Made by a program: the position numbers and the translations under genes. From Nocardia flavorosea (GTDB lineage: Bacteria > Actinomycetota > Actinomycetes > Mycobacteriales > Mycobacteriaceae), in contig NZ_JADLQL010000004.1 of NCBI RefSeq assembly GCF_015477805.1, positions 589,942 to 653,941 of the forward strand: a stretch of 64,000 nt of DNA, given 5' to 3'. Under the pieces are notes generated by a model. The model ran no database searches and was not told where the DNA came from. It was given only the letters and a program-made list of their open reading frames with translations. Of the stretch, positions 33,141 to 41,953 are shown in pieces. Position 1 is the stretch's first letter; each line of letters starts with the position of its first letter.

Positions 33141-33710
33141 TCAGCCGGCGGCGACCGTGCCGGAGAGCTCGACCCCGGCCCGGCCGAGTTGCGCCAGCGC
33201 CGATTCGACCGTTGCCGGGGCAACGCCCGCCGTCAGGCCGAGCAGCACACGGGTGGTGAAACCGGCTGCGGCGGCGTCCAGAGCGGTGGCCCGCACACAG
33301 TGATCGGTGGCGATACCGACGATATCCACCGAGGTGATACCCCGGGTGCGCAACCAGACGGCGAGGGGCGTGCCATCGGACGCGGCGCCCTCGAAACCGG
33401 AGTAGGCGGCCGAGTACTCGCCCTTCGAGAAGACCTCCTGCACCGCGCCGGTATCGAATTCCGGATGGAATTCCGCGCCGGCAGTACCGACCCGGCAGTG
33501 CGGCGGCCAGCTGTCGACGTAGTCGGGAGTCGCGGAGAAGTGAGCGCCCGGATCGATGTGGAAATCGCGGGTCGCCACCACCGCGCCGTACTCGGCGTCG
33601 CGCAGATATTCGCTGATCAGCCCGGCCACCCGGGCACCTCCGATGACGGCGAGCGAACCGCCCTCGCAGAAATCGTTCTGCACATCCACCACGATCAGCG
33701 CGCGTTCCAT
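33141..33710 (-). CDS. pncA: Nicotinamidase/pyrazinamidase
   Basis: This 189-aa enzyme hydrolyses nicotinamide to nicotinate and ammonia in NAD salvage. The catalytic triad is visible: Asp9 in ALIVVDVQNDF, Lys in VFSKGEYSAAYSGFEG, and Cys in GIATDHCVRATALDA. The metal-binding Asp/His residues lie in TRDFHIDPGAHF. Its length matches actinobacterial PncA. It lies directly after pncB on the same strand with 27 bases between, so the two sequential salvage enzymes are one operon. By family knowledge it would also activate pyrazinamide. Confidence 0.95.
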   Translation of the reverse strand: MERALIVVDVQNDFCEGGSLAVIGGARVAGLISEYLRDAEYGAVVATRDFHIDPGAHFSATPDYVDSWPPHCRVGTAGAEFHPEFDTGAVQEVFSKGEYSAAYSGFEGAASDGTPLAVWLRTRGITSVDIVGIATDHCVRATALDAAAAGFTTRVLLGLTAGVAPATVESALAQLGRAGVELSGTVAAG

Positions 33711-33737
33711 ACCTTCAGTTTCCCCCGCACCGGCCGG

Positions 33738-35057
33738 TCAGGCCACAAAAGTGGTGAGCACCGCCGGGTCTCCGCCGGACAGTTTCAGGCCCTCCCAGGG
33801 CAGACTCACCAGACCGCGGGCCACCAGTTCACGGGATTCGGTGAGCGGCGGCCGGTCGAGCAGTTCACCACCGCGAACCAGCGGCACCGGTAGTTCGCGG
33901 ACCCCCAGCTCGCCCGGGTCCGGGTACCGGCCGGTCGCCGGATACACGATCTCTTCGACGATCGTCCCCGTGGACCGGGCCAGGCGCGCCGCCCGTTTCG
34001 CACCACCACGCGACTCCTTGTGACTGGACCGTTTGGCCACCGGCAGCCCCTCGACCTCGACGAGCTTGTACACCATGCCCGCCGTCGGGGCGCCCGATCC
34101 GGTGACCAGCTGCGTACCGACCCCGTAGGCATCGACGGGTTCGGCACGCAGGGCCGCGATCGCATATTCGTCCAGATCGCCGGAGACCACGATGCGAGTG
34201 TGCACCGCACCCAGGTCGTCCAGTTGCTGCCGGACCTGCCGGGCCAGCACGCCCAGGTCGCCGGAGTCGATACGTACCGCGCCCAGTTCCGGTCCGGCGA
34301 CCTCCACCGCGCGCTCGACACCGCGGGTGATATCGAAGGTATCGACCAGCAGCGTGGTTCCCTTGCCCAACGCCGCAACCTGACTGCGGAACGCCTCCAC
34401 CTCGTGGGCGCCGTCGGGCCCACTGTGCACCAGTGTGAACGCGTGCGCGCTGGTTCCGGCCCCCGGCACTCCGTAGCGGCGGACCGCTTCCAGATTCGAG
34501 GTCGCGTGGAAACCGGCCAGGTACGCCGCCCGCGCGCTGGCCGGGGCGGCCAGTTCGTGGGTGCGCCGCGATCCCATCTCGATCATGCGACGCCCGGCCG
34601 CGGCGCTCACCATCCGGGCGGCTGCGGACGCGATCGCACTGTCGTGGTTGAGGACCGACAGCACGAGGGTCTCCAGTACCACGCATTCGGCGAAGGACCC
34701 CGTCACCGACAGGATCGGCGACCCCGGAAAATACAGTTCGCCTTCGGGGTAACCGTCGATATCACCGGTGAAGCGGTAATCCCGCAACCAGTCGATGGTC
34801 GCGGAGTCCAGGAACCCGGCGGCGATCGCCAGTTCCGCCTCGCCGAACCGGAACCTCGCCAGAGCATCGAGGAAACGGCCCGTCCCGGCCACCACGCCGT
34901 ATCGGCGGCCGTGCGGCAAACGACGGGCGAACACCTCGAAGGTGCAGCGCCGCGCCGCGGAACCGTCGGCCAGCGCGGCCGCCAGCATCGTCAGCTCGTA
35001 TTGGTCGGTCAGCAGAGCGGTACTGCCGGCGGTATCGCACGGGTTCACGGTTGTCAC
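33738..35057 (-). CDS. pncB: Nicotinate phosphoribosyltransferase
   Basis: This 439-aa enzyme converts nicotinate and PRPP to nicotinate mononucleotide with ATP hydrolysis, following PncA. Visible motifs are the N-terminal LLTDQYELTMLAAALADG, then ARRTHELAAPASARAAYLAG-type residues (EMGSRRTHELAAP), HATSNLEAVRRYGVPGAGTS, and AVRIDSGDLGVLARQVRQQL. The phosphate-binding end YGVGTQLVTG is also present. GTG 35057 is preferred since LLTDQYELT follows within the usual distance; GTG 35048 is also possible. The upstream frame remains open to 35495 but is noncoding and overlaps clpS on the other strand. In M. tuberculosis this gene is pncB1 (Rv1330c). Confidence 0.94.
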   Translation of the reverse strand: MTTVNPCDTAGSTALLTDQYELTMLAAALADGSAARRCTFEVFARRLPHGRRYGVVAGTGRFLDALARFRFGEAELAIAAGFLDSATIDWLRDYRFTGDIDGYPEGELYFPGSPILSVTGSFAECVVLETLVLSVLNHDSAIASAAARMVSAAAGRRMIEMGSRRTHELAAPASARAAYLAGFHATSNLEAVRRYGVPGAGTSAHAFTLVHSGPDGAHEVEAFRSQVAALGKGTTLLVDTFDITRGVERAVEVAGPELGAVRIDSGDLGVLARQVRQQLDDLGAVHTRIVVSGDLDEYAIAALRAEPVDAYGVGTQLVTGSGAPTAGMVYKLVEVEGLPVAKRSSHKESRGGAKRAARLARSTGTIVEEIVYPATGRYPDPGELGVRELPVPLVRGGELLDRPPLTESRELVARGLVSLPWEGLKLSGGDPAVLTTFVA

Positions 35058-35240
35058 TGTAAACAGGCCCGGCCCGCGGGCGCGCAGTCCACCTGCCACG
35101 CCCGCCCGGGCCCCGCATCCGGCGGACTCTTCCCGGCCGCGGGGCCCGAGTCCGGCACGGGCGCGACACCGGCCAGGCGCAGCCGTATTGTTCCTGCTCC
35201 GGGTGTTGTGAATTACTCCGCGCGTCGTACCCTTGGTTTC

Positions 35241-35603
35241 ATGGCCTTGTGCAACACAGCACCCCGCTCCCGGACGATCGAGGTCCGCGTAGGCGCCGCC
35301 GGCGCCACGTTGTCGGCGGCACAGGCGACCCCCGAGGCCGTGGAAGCCACCGAGATCCTGGAGGCCGAGGACCGCCCATGGGTCACCGTGGTGTGGGACG
35401 ATCCGGTCAACCTGATGCACTACGTCGCCTATATCTTTCAGAAGCTGTTCGGCTACAGCAAAGCCAAGGCGACCGAATTGATGCTCAAGGTGCACAACGA
35501 GGGCAAAGCCGTCGTATCGTCCGGCTCGCGGGACAAGATGGAACAGGATGTCCGCCGGTTACACGCGGCCGGGCTGTGGGCGACCATGCAACGAGACGAC
35601 TGA
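35241..35603 (+). CDS. clpS: ATP-dependent Clp protease adaptor ClpS
   Basis: This 120-aa adaptor brings N-degron proteins to ClpC/ClpA-ClpP. The core reads WVTVVWDDPVNLMHYVAYIF, QKLFGYSKAKATELMLKVH, with NEGKAVVSSGSRDKMEQDV after it. The D-D-x-x-x-x and H residues that bind the N-end residue are present. The first 40 residues are a variable extension. ATG 35241 has no clear ribosome-binding site. Corresponds to M. tuberculosis Rv1331. DUF2017 follows after 21 bases. Confidence 0.94.
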   Translation: MALCNTAPRSRTIEVRVGAAGATLSAAQATPEAVEATEILEAEDRPWVTVVWDDPVNLMHYVAYIFQKLFGYSKAKATELMLKVHNEGKAVVSSGSRDKMEQDVRRLHAAGLWATMQRDD

Positions 35604-35624
35604 TCGGACGGTTACCGTAGCGAC

Positions 35625-36194
35625 GTGCGTAAATGGAGCCGGAAGAACTCATTGAGCGGTCTCAAGCTGCGGTCGGAGATGGACGCGCGCGAAGCGAGCG
35701 TGCTGCGTTCGCTGGTGGGCGCGGTTTCCGGCCTGCTGGGTGAGCGAGCGGCGTCCGCCCCCGAGGACGAACTCGCCGCGCTCACCGGTCTGCGCAGCGG
35801 TAACACCCTCCCGCCGGACGATCCCCGGCTGGCCCGGTTGCTCCCCGATTTCCACCGCGCCGAACCCGGCTCCCCCGACGCCGACCGCGCCGATCTCAAC
35901 AGCGCGCTACGCGGTTTGCACGAACCGGAGATCATCGACGACAAACTGGCGGCTGCCGGGGTCGTCCTGCGCACCGTGCCGGAGGAGGGCGGCAAGATCA
36001 CGCTGACGCCGGAGGAGGCCGACGCCTGGCTCGCCGCCCTCACCGATATCCGGCTGGCCCTGGGCGTGGTCCTGGAAATCGACGCCGACACCCCCGAACA
36101 GTTCCCGCCCGACGACCCCCGCGCCCCGCATCTGGACGTCTACCACTGGCTCACCTGGATGCAGGATTCCCTACTGCAGGCGATGGCCCCGTGA
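35625..36194 (+). CDS. DUF2017 family protein
   Basis: This is a 189-aa cytosolic protein of the DUF2017 family, which always accompanies clpS in actinobacteria (Rv1332 in M. tuberculosis). Visible conserved parts are SLSGLKLRSEMDAREASVLR-like start and PDDPRLARLLPDFHR. Further on are LNSALRGLHEPEIIDDKL, then LTPEEADAWLAALTDIRLAL with VYHWLTWMQDSLLQAM at the end. Its function is unknown; gene neighbourhood suggests a role near ClpS or proteolysis. The stop overlaps the next gene by four bases. Confidence 0.92.
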   Translation: MRKWSRKNSLSGLKLRSEMDAREASVLRSLVGAVSGLLGERAASAPEDELAALTGLRSGNTLPPDDPRLARLLPDFHRAEPGSPDADRADLNSALRGLHEPEIIDDKLAAAGVVLRTVPEEGGKITLTPEEADAWLAALTDIRLALGVVLEIDADTPEQFPPDDPRAPHLDVYHWLTWMQDSLLQAMAP

Positions 36195-37252
36195 CCGGCG
36201 TCCCGGGACCGCGTAACGCGCTCACCGATATCGCCGGCCTGCTGGTCGGCCACCACCACGTCCTCGATCCCGATGCCACCCGCGGTTCCGGCGCCGCCAC
36301 CGGCTGCACCGTGGTCCGCGCGCCGGGCGGGGCGGTCGCCGCAGTGGACGTACGCGGCGGCGGCCCCGGCACCCGGGAAACCGATCTGCTCGACCCCGCC
36401 AATACGGTGCGGCAGGCGCACGCGATCCTGCTCAGCGGCGGCAGCGCCTACGGCCTGGCCGCCGCCGACGGGGTGATGCGCTGGCTGGAGGAACACGGCG
36501 AAGGCATACCGATGGACCCCGCCGATCCGGCCCGCGTGGTCCCGATCGTGCCCGGCGCGGTGATCTTCGATCTGCCGGTCGGCGATTGGTCCACCCGGCC
36601 CACCGCCGAATTCGGTTATCACGCCGCGGCAGCGGCCGGACCCGATTTCCTGCGCGGTTCGGTCGGCGCGGGAGTGGGCGCACAGGCGGGCGCACTCAAA
36701 GGCGGTGTCGGTAGTGCGAGTATCCACTACACCGACGGTATCGCCGCCGGGGTCACCGTCGGCGCGCTGGTCGTCGCGAACCCGGTCGGCTCGGTTTTCG
36801 ATCCGCGGACCGGGCTGCCGTGGGGCGTCGGCACCGACGGCCCCGAGTTCGCCGGGTTGCGACCGGCCACTCCGGAACAACTGGCCGCGGCCAACGCGCT
36901 CCCGGTCAAGAGCACCGTCCTCAACACCACGATCGGCGTCGTCGCCACCGACGCCCCGCTCGACACCCTGGGCTGCCGCCGCCTCGCCACCACCGCGCAC
37001 GACGGTTTGGCCCGGGCCGTGCGACCGGCGCATTCCCCCCTCGACGGCGATACGTTCTTCGCCCTGGCCACCGGCACAGCGACACCACCGGACCTGCCGG
37101 CCCTCCCGGCAACGTTCCCCGGCGACCTCCCGCTGCTCGACGAACTGTGCACGGCCGCCGCGGTCTGCGTGGAACGAGCGGTCGTCGATGCGATCCGCTC
37201 GGCGGAGACGGTGGCAGGTATCCCGTCCTACAGCGACCTGTTCGGCCGCTGA
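36191..37252 (+). CDS. P1 family peptidase (DmpA-like N-terminal nucleophile)
   Basis: This 353-aa protein of the DmpA/P1 family would be a self-cleaving aminopeptidase or beta-peptidyl/nylon oligomer hydrolase. The start matches the family (GPRNALTDIAGLLVGHHHVL), followed by GSGAATGCTVVRAPGGAVA and LLSGGSAYGLAAADGVMRWL. The expected autocleavage/nucleophile site lies in VLNTTIGVVATDAPL, where Thr would become the N-terminus of the small chain. It starts at a GTG overlapping the DUF2017 stop. Corresponds to Rv1333. Physiological substrate unknown. Confidence 0.93.
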   Translation: MTGVPGPRNALTDIAGLLVGHHHVLDPDATRGSGAATGCTVVRAPGGAVAAVDVRGGGPGTRETDLLDPANTVRQAHAILLSGGSAYGLAAADGVMRWLEEHGEGIPMDPADPARVVPIVPGAVIFDLPVGDWSTRPTAEFGYHAAAAAGPDFLRGSVGAGVGAQAGALKGGVGSASIHYTDGIAAGVTVGALVVANPVGSVFDPRTGLPWGVGTDGPEFAGLRPATPEQLAAANALPVKSTVLNTTIGVVATDAPLDTLGCRRLATTAHDGLARAVRPAHSPLDGDTFFALATGTATPPDLPALPATFPGDLPLLDELCTAAAVCVERAVVDAIRSAETVAGIPSYSDLFGR

Positions 37253-37446
37253 ACTCGGGGCTCACCGTGGCGCCCCGCGATCCACGCCGGCTGCTCCCTC
37301 CCGAACTTCCGCACCGATATCACTGCAAGGTCGACTCCGCACCGCCGGAGGCGGCGCCGACGAGGCGGGAATAGGCGAATATCCTCGACGGTTGTCGAGG
37401 GTGATGGGTCGGCGAGAGCCGAGACGATGTGTGGAGAGGTTCGATT

Positions 37447-37869
37447 GTGCTCGTGATCAGGGCCGACCTGGTGGATGCGATGGTCGCGCACGCCCGCGCC
37501 GACCATCCCGACGAGGCCTGCGGCATCATCGCCGGACCCGAGGGTTCCGACCGTCCCGAGCGATTCGTGGCGATGATCAACGCCGAGCGGTCCCCCACGT
37601 TCTACCGATTCGATTCCGGTGAGCAGCTGAAAGTGTGGCGGGCGATGGACGCCGCCGACGAGGAACCGGTGGTGATCTATCACTCGCACACCGCCACGGA
37701 GGCATATCCCAGCCGCACCGATATCGCCTACGCCTCCGAGCCGGGCGCGCACTACGTCCTGATCTCGACCCGCGACCCGCAGCAGCACGAACTGCGCAGC
37801 TACCGGATTATCGACGGCGAGGTCACCGAGGAGCCGGTGCGGATCGTCGCCGCCTACCAAACCGCCTGA
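37447..37869 (+). CDS. mec: Mec: JAMM metalloprotease of the CysO cysteine pathway
   Basis: This 140-aa MPN/JAMM zinc protease releases cysteine from the CysO-cysteine adduct. The JAMM motif is HSHTATEAYPSRTDIAYA (H-x-H ... S-x-x-D), with the catalytic Glu in DEACGII. GTG 37447 has GGAGAGG upstream. It begins the mec-cysO-cysM cluster, the order of Rv1334-Rv1336. Because CysO here ends in an extra residue, this protease may also be needed to expose the Gly-Gly end. Confidence 0.93.
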   Translation: MLVIRADLVDAMVAHARADHPDEACGIIAGPEGSDRPERFVAMINAERSPTFYRFDSGEQLKVWRAMDAADEEPVVIYHSHTATEAYPSRTDIAYASEPGAHYVLISTRDPQQHELRSYRIIDGEVTEEPVRIVAAYQTA

Positions 37870-37920
37870 ACACGAAAACTTCCGACCGACTGCCGAGAAG
37901 ACAACAAGCGAGGAGCACCC

Positions 37921-38196
37921 ATGCCGGTCATCGTGTCCATCCCGACGATCATGCGCACCCACACCGGGGGTGAGAAGCGAGTCGAGGCCAAGGGGGCCAC
38001 GCTCGCCGCGGTGATCGAGGATCTGGAAGCCAACCATCCGGGTCTGGCCGAGCGACTGCTCAACGAGGGCAAACTGAACCGCTACGTCAACATCTACGTC
38101 GACGACGAGGATGTCCGGTTCTCCGGCGGTCTCGACACCGCCGTCGGCGAAGGCGCGACGGTGACGATCCTGCCGGCCGTCGCGGGCGGAGCCTGA
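37921..38196 (+). CDS. cysO: CysO sulfur carrier protein
   Basis: This is a 91-aa MoaD/ThiS-type ubiquitin-fold sulfur carrier. The sequence VSIPTIMRTHTGGEKRVEAK, IEDLEANHPGLAERLL and YVNIYVDDEDVRFSGGLDTA is very close to mycobacterial CysO. The C-terminus is PAVAGGA. The functional Gly-Gly end is therefore followed by one Ala, whereas M. tuberculosis CysO, as I recall it, ends in Gly-Gly itself. The thiocarboxylate formed on this end donates sulfur to CysM-bound O-phosphoserine-derived aminoacrylate. It is separated from mec by 51 bases and from cysM by 7. Confidence 0.93.
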   Translation: MPVIVSIPTIMRTHTGGEKRVEAKGATLAAVIEDLEANHPGLAERLLNEGKLNRYVNIYVDDEDVRFSGGLDTAVGEGATVTILPAVAGGA

Positions 38197-38203
38197 CGGT
38201 CCG

Positions 38204-39166
38204 GTGGCGCGCTACGAATCCCTGATCGCGACGCTCGGCAATACGCCGCTGGTCGGCCTGCGCAATCTGTCCCCGCAGTGGGAGGGCGAATCGCCGGTGC
38301 GGTTGTGGGCCAAACTAGAGGACCGCAACCCCACCGGGTCCATCAAGGACCGCCCGGCCCTGCGCATGATCGAACAGGCCGAAGCCGACGGCCGGCTCAC
38401 TCCCGGCTGCACGATCCTCGAACCGACCAGCGGCAATACCGGGATCTCGCTGGCCATGGCGGCGAAGCTCAAGGGTTACCGCCTGGTGTGTGTGATGCCG
38501 GAGAACACCTCGGTGGAGCGGCGCCAGCTGCTCACCATGTTCGGCGCCGAGATCATCGATTCGCCCGCCGCCGGCGGTTCCAACCAGGCCGTGGCCAAGG
38601 CCAAGGAGATCGCCGCGGCGAACCCCGGCTGGGTGATGCTCTACCAGTACGGCAATCCCGCGAACGCCCTCGCCCACTACGAGACCACGGGGCCGGAGAT
38701 CTTCGCCGACCTGCCGGAGATCACCCATTTCGTGGCCGGCCTGGGCACCACCGGCACCCTGATGGGCACCGGACGTTACCTGCGGGAGAAGGTCGCGGGT
38801 ATCGAGATCGTGGCCGCCGAACCCCGGTACGGCGAACTCGTCTACGGATTGCGCAATATCGACGAGGGCTTCATCCCGGAACTGTACGACGAATCGGTAC
38901 TCACCAGCCGCTTCTCCGTCGGCCCCTACGACGCGGTCCGCCGGACCCGCGAGCTGGTCCTCGAGGAAGGTATCTTCGCCGGGATCTCCACCGGCGCGAT
39001 CCTGCATGCGGCACTGGGCGTGGCCCGCAAGGTCGTCGCGGCGGGCAAACGAGCGGATATCGCCTTCGTCGTAGCCGACGCAGGCTGGAAATATCTGTCG
39101 ACCGGCGCCTACGACGGAACCCTCGAAGAGGCCGAAGAACGCCTCGAAGGCCAGCTCTGGGCTTGA
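38204..39166 (+). CDS. cysM: CysO-dependent cysteine synthase CysM
   Basis: This is a 320-aa PLP enzyme. The PLP lysine is in NPTGSIKDRPALRM, the substrate loop is EPTSGNTGISLAM, and the phosphate cup is AGLGTTGTLMGTGRYL. It lacks the extra regulatory domain of cystathionine beta-synthases. Its C-terminal end (GTLEEAEERLEGQLWA) corresponds to the mobile tail of mycobacterial CysM. It uses O-phosphoserine and thiocarboxylated CysO to make CysO-cysteine, which Mec then cleaves. Confidence 0.94.
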   Translation: MARYESLIATLGNTPLVGLRNLSPQWEGESPVRLWAKLEDRNPTGSIKDRPALRMIEQAEADGRLTPGCTILEPTSGNTGISLAMAAKLKGYRLVCVMPENTSVERRQLLTMFGAEIIDSPAAGGSNQAVAKAKEIAAANPGWVMLYQYGNPANALAHYETTGPEIFADLPEITHFVAGLGTTGTLMGTGRYLREKVAGIEIVAAEPRYGELVYGLRNIDEGFIPELYDESVLTSRFSVGPYDAVRRTRELVLEEGIFAGISTGAILHAALGVARKVVAAGKRADIAFVVADAGWKYLSTGAYDGTLEEAEERLEGQLWA

Positions 39167-39351
39167 GTTACTGCGGCGCGTCCGGCGCGCGGGTTCCGAT
39201 CCCTCGTGCGCCGGCCGTCCGGCGGGGTCGTCGCCTCCATGGTTGACGACCGTGGGCCCCGATCGGTGTGCCCGGAGGCGGCACCACAAACCCAGTACCC
39301 TCGGGGTAGGGCGCGCGGAGCGGGTTCGGTGCGCCGAGGAGGAGGATCGTC

Positions 39352-40071
39352 ATGACCGGTGGCGCACCCCTGGGCGCATCGTTCGACCCCGATCGTATTT
39401 CGGCGCTCCGACCGGCTCCCGGCGGCGGGTCCGGCCCCGGCGCACCGGCCGGCCGGCCGCGTTTCACCGCCGGGCGGTCCTGGGCGCGCGCCGCGGTGCT
39501 GATGGCCGCGTTCGTCGTCCTGCTGTATTCGATCGAATCGGTGGATTCGATCATCGACTACTGCATCGATTGCACCGCGGGGATCGAGCCGCGCGTCGTT
39601 CACGGGCTCGACGGCATCCTCTTCGCTCCGCTGTTGCACGGCGGCTGGGATCATCTGATCGGCAACACGCTGCCGGTGCTGATCCTGGGATTCCTGACAC
39701 TGGCCACCGGTATCGGCCGTGGGCTGGCCGCCACGGCGATCGTCTGGATCGTCGCCGGGTTGGGCACCTGGCTCACCGGCGGTGCCAACTCCGTGCATAT
39801 CGGCGCCTCCTCGCTGGTCTTCGGCTGGCTCACCTATCTCATCTGCCGCGGCTGGTTCGCGCGCCGGATCGGCCAGATCGTGCTCGGCCTGGTGGTACTC
39901 GCCTTCTACGGCTCCCTGCTGTGGGGCGTTCTCCCAGGTCAAGACGGAATCTCCTGGCAGGGACACCTTTTCGGGGCAATGGGTGGACTCATTGCCGGCT
40001 GGGTACTCTCCAGTGATGAACGTCGACACCGCCGGCAACTGCGCACCGGGACATCCGTCCCAACCCGGTGA
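39352..40071 (+). CDS. Rhomboid family intramembrane serine protease
   Basis: This 239-aa polytopic protein has about six hydrophobic segments after a 45-residue Gly/Pro-rich N-terminus. The rhomboid serine motif GxSx is HIGASSLVFGWLTYLICRGW and the His is in SWQGHLFGAMGGLIAGWVL. The first luminal part has HGGWDHLIGNTLPVLILG, the conserved H-x-x-x-N segment. Corresponds to Rv1337. Its stop is followed only 69 bases later by the Rv1339-like gene, where mycobacteria carry murI. Confidence 0.9.
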   Translation: MTGGAPLGASFDPDRISALRPAPGGGSGPGAPAGRPRFTAGRSWARAAVLMAAFVVLLYSIESVDSIIDYCIDCTAGIEPRVVHGLDGILFAPLLHGGWDHLIGNTLPVLILGFLTLATGIGRGLAATAIVWIVAGLGTWLTGGANSVHIGASSLVFGWLTYLICRGWFARRIGQIVLGLVVLAFYGSLLWGVLPGQDGISWQGHLFGAMGGLIAGWVLSSDERRHRRQLRTGTSVPTR

Positions 40072-40140
40072 CCGCGGATGCGGCCAGTATTTTCGGGGGA
40101 TGCGGTCTTGAATCGGGAAACATCGTGGCAGCATGGGCAC

Positions 40141-40905
40141 ATGCGCCTCACGGTCCTCGGGTGCTCGGGCAGCGTGTCCGGCCCGGATTCCCCAGCGTCG
40201 GGTTATCTGCTCACCGGCCCGGATATGTCCCCGGTGGTCATCGATTTCGGTCCGGGGATCCTCGGCGCATTGCAGCGATACGCCGATCCGGGCGAGGTCG
40301 ATATCTTCCTCACCCACCTGCACGCCGACCACTGCCTGGATCTCCCGGGCCTGCTGGTCTGGCGGCGCTACCACCCCGCCCCGCCCACCGGGCAGGCCAT
40401 CGTCCGCGGGCCGTCGGACGCTCCGGTACGCATCGGCAATGCTTCGGCCGAGGTCGGCGGTGAATGCGACGACTGGTCCGATGTGATCGATTTCCGTCCG
40501 TGGGCGGAGCAGGACACGGTCGAGTTCGGTCCCGGCCACACCATCACCGCGCGCCGGATGTTCCATCCGCCGGAGTCCTACGGATTGCGTATCGTCACCG
40601 CCGCCGGGCGCACCTTCGTCTACACCGGCGATACCGCCGTCTGCTCGGCAGTCCAGGAACTGGCCCAGGGCGCGGATGTGCTCATGGCGGAGGCGTCCTG
40701 GACCCACGATCCGGCGAATCGCCCCGAAGGCATACATCTTTCGGGCACCGAAGCCGGCCGGATCGCGGCCGCGGCGGGAGTCGGGGAACTGCTCCTCACC
40801 CATATCCCGCCGTGGACTTCCCGCGAAGATGTCATCGCCGAGGCAAAGGCCGAATTCACCGGCCCCGTGCACGCGGTGGCACCGGGCGAGACCTTCGACT
40901 TGTAA
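40141..40905 (+). CDS. MBL-fold phosphodiesterase, Rv1339-like
   Basis: This is a 254-aa metallo-beta-lactamase fold protein. The metal motif is FLTHLHADHCLDLPGLLVWR, with Asp in VYTGDTAVC and a C-terminal His in LLTHIPPWTSRED. It matches Rv1339 of M. tuberculosis, an atypical cyclic-nucleotide phosphodiesterase reported to act on cAMP. ATG 40141 gives the expected start RLTVLGCSGSVSGPDSPASG; an in-frame start at 40078 is less likely. Confidence 0.91.
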   Translation: MRLTVLGCSGSVSGPDSPASGYLLTGPDMSPVVIDFGPGILGALQRYADPGEVDIFLTHLHADHCLDLPGLLVWRRYHPAPPTGQAIVRGPSDAPVRIGNASAEVGGECDDWSDVIDFRPWAEQDTVEFGPGHTITARRMFHPPESYGLRIVTAAGRTFVYTGDTAVCSAVQELAQGADVLMAEASWTHDPANRPEGIHLSGTEAGRIAAAAGVGELLLTHIPPWTSREDVIAEAKAEFTGPVHAVAPGETFDL

Positions 40906-41179
40906 CTCCGGCGCCGGTGCTCGGCACGCTCGGTCCCGTCTCGCCGCCGCGCGGCAGCATCCCCAGTGCCGACCGCAAGCCCGGCACGGACGCCCTCATC
41001 ATGCGACGTCCCCACCGTGAACGGTCTCCGCCCCGTCGCGGACCGCTGCCACCGGCCCGTGGCCGACACGCTCCCCCGAGCGGTCGGCAGATTGCGGGGT
41101 CCCGTACCGGCTCGGCGTTGGCGACCGGACGCTACGACCCCGGCGGATACGCACGAGGTGCCCCCACTACGCTGAGCCC
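40906..41179. other. Intergenic region before rph
   Basis: These 274 bases lie between the Rv1339-like gene and rph. The stretch is GC-rich and has no supported coding frame. It may hold a promoter for rph-rdgB, but no motif is clear. Confidence 0.4.
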
Positions 41180-41953
41180 GTGTCGAGACGAGCCGATGGC
41201 AGGGCGGACGACGAACTCCGCGAGGTACGGATAACCCGAGGTTTCACCACGCATCCGGCCGGTTCGGTGCTGGTCGAGTTCGGGCAGACGCGGGTGATGT
41301 GCACGGCCAGCGTCACCGAGGGCGTACCGCCGTGGCGGCGCGACTCCGGTTTGGGCTGGCTCACTGCGGAATACGCGATGCTACCGGCCGCCACCCATAC
41401 CCGTAGCAGCCGGGAATCGGTGAAGGGGAAGGTCGGCGGGCGCACTCAGGAGATCAGCCGGTTGGTCGGCCGGTCTCTGCGCGCCTGTATCGACCTGGCC
41501 GCCATCGGCGAGAACACCATCGCCGTCGACTGCGATGTGCTGCAGGCCGACGGCGGGACCCGCACCGCCGCCATCACCGGCGCCTATGTCGCGCTGGCCG
41601 ATGCCGTCACCTATCTCGGCGCCGCGGGCGGGCTCGCCGATCCGCAGCCGATCTCCTGCGCGATCGCCGCGGTGAGCGTCGGGGTCGTGGACGGCCGGGT
41701 CCGGCTGGATCTGCCGTATGAAGAGGATTCGCGCGCCGAGGTCGATATGAATGTCGTCGCCACCGATACCGGCACCTTGGTGGAAATCCAGGGCACCGGC
41801 GAAGGCGCGACCTTCCCGCGTTCCACCCTCGACAAGCTCCTGGATTCCGCGCTGGCGGGCTGCGAGCAACTGTTCGCGGTGCAGAAACAAGCGCTGGCGC
41901 TGCCCTATCCCGGCGTGCTGCCCGAAGCTCCGGAACCGGCGAAGAAGAAGTAA
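41180..41953 (+). CDS. rph: Ribonuclease PH
   Basis: This 257-aa 3'-to-5' phosphorolytic exoribonuclease trims tRNA 3' ends. Its start RRADGRADDELREVRITRGF is typical. The phosphate-binding region TRSSRESVKGKVGGRTQEIS, then IGRSLR-like VGRSLRACIDL, and DCDVLQADGGTRTAAITGAY are all present, with DLPYEEDSRAEVDMNVVATD. The C-terminus has a short basic tail. It overlaps rdgB by one base. Corresponds to Rv1340 (rphA). Confidence 0.96.
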   Translation: MSRRADGRADDELREVRITRGFTTHPAGSVLVEFGQTRVMCTASVTEGVPPWRRDSGLGWLTAEYAMLPAATHTRSSRESVKGKVGGRTQEISRLVGRSLRACIDLAAIGENTIAVDCDVLQADGGTRTAAITGAYVALADAVTYLGAAGGLADPQPISCAIAAVSVGVVDGRVRLDLPYEEDSRAEVDMNVVATDTGTLVEIQGTGEGATFPRSTLDKLLDSALAGCEQLFAVQKQALALPYPGVLPEAPEPAKKK

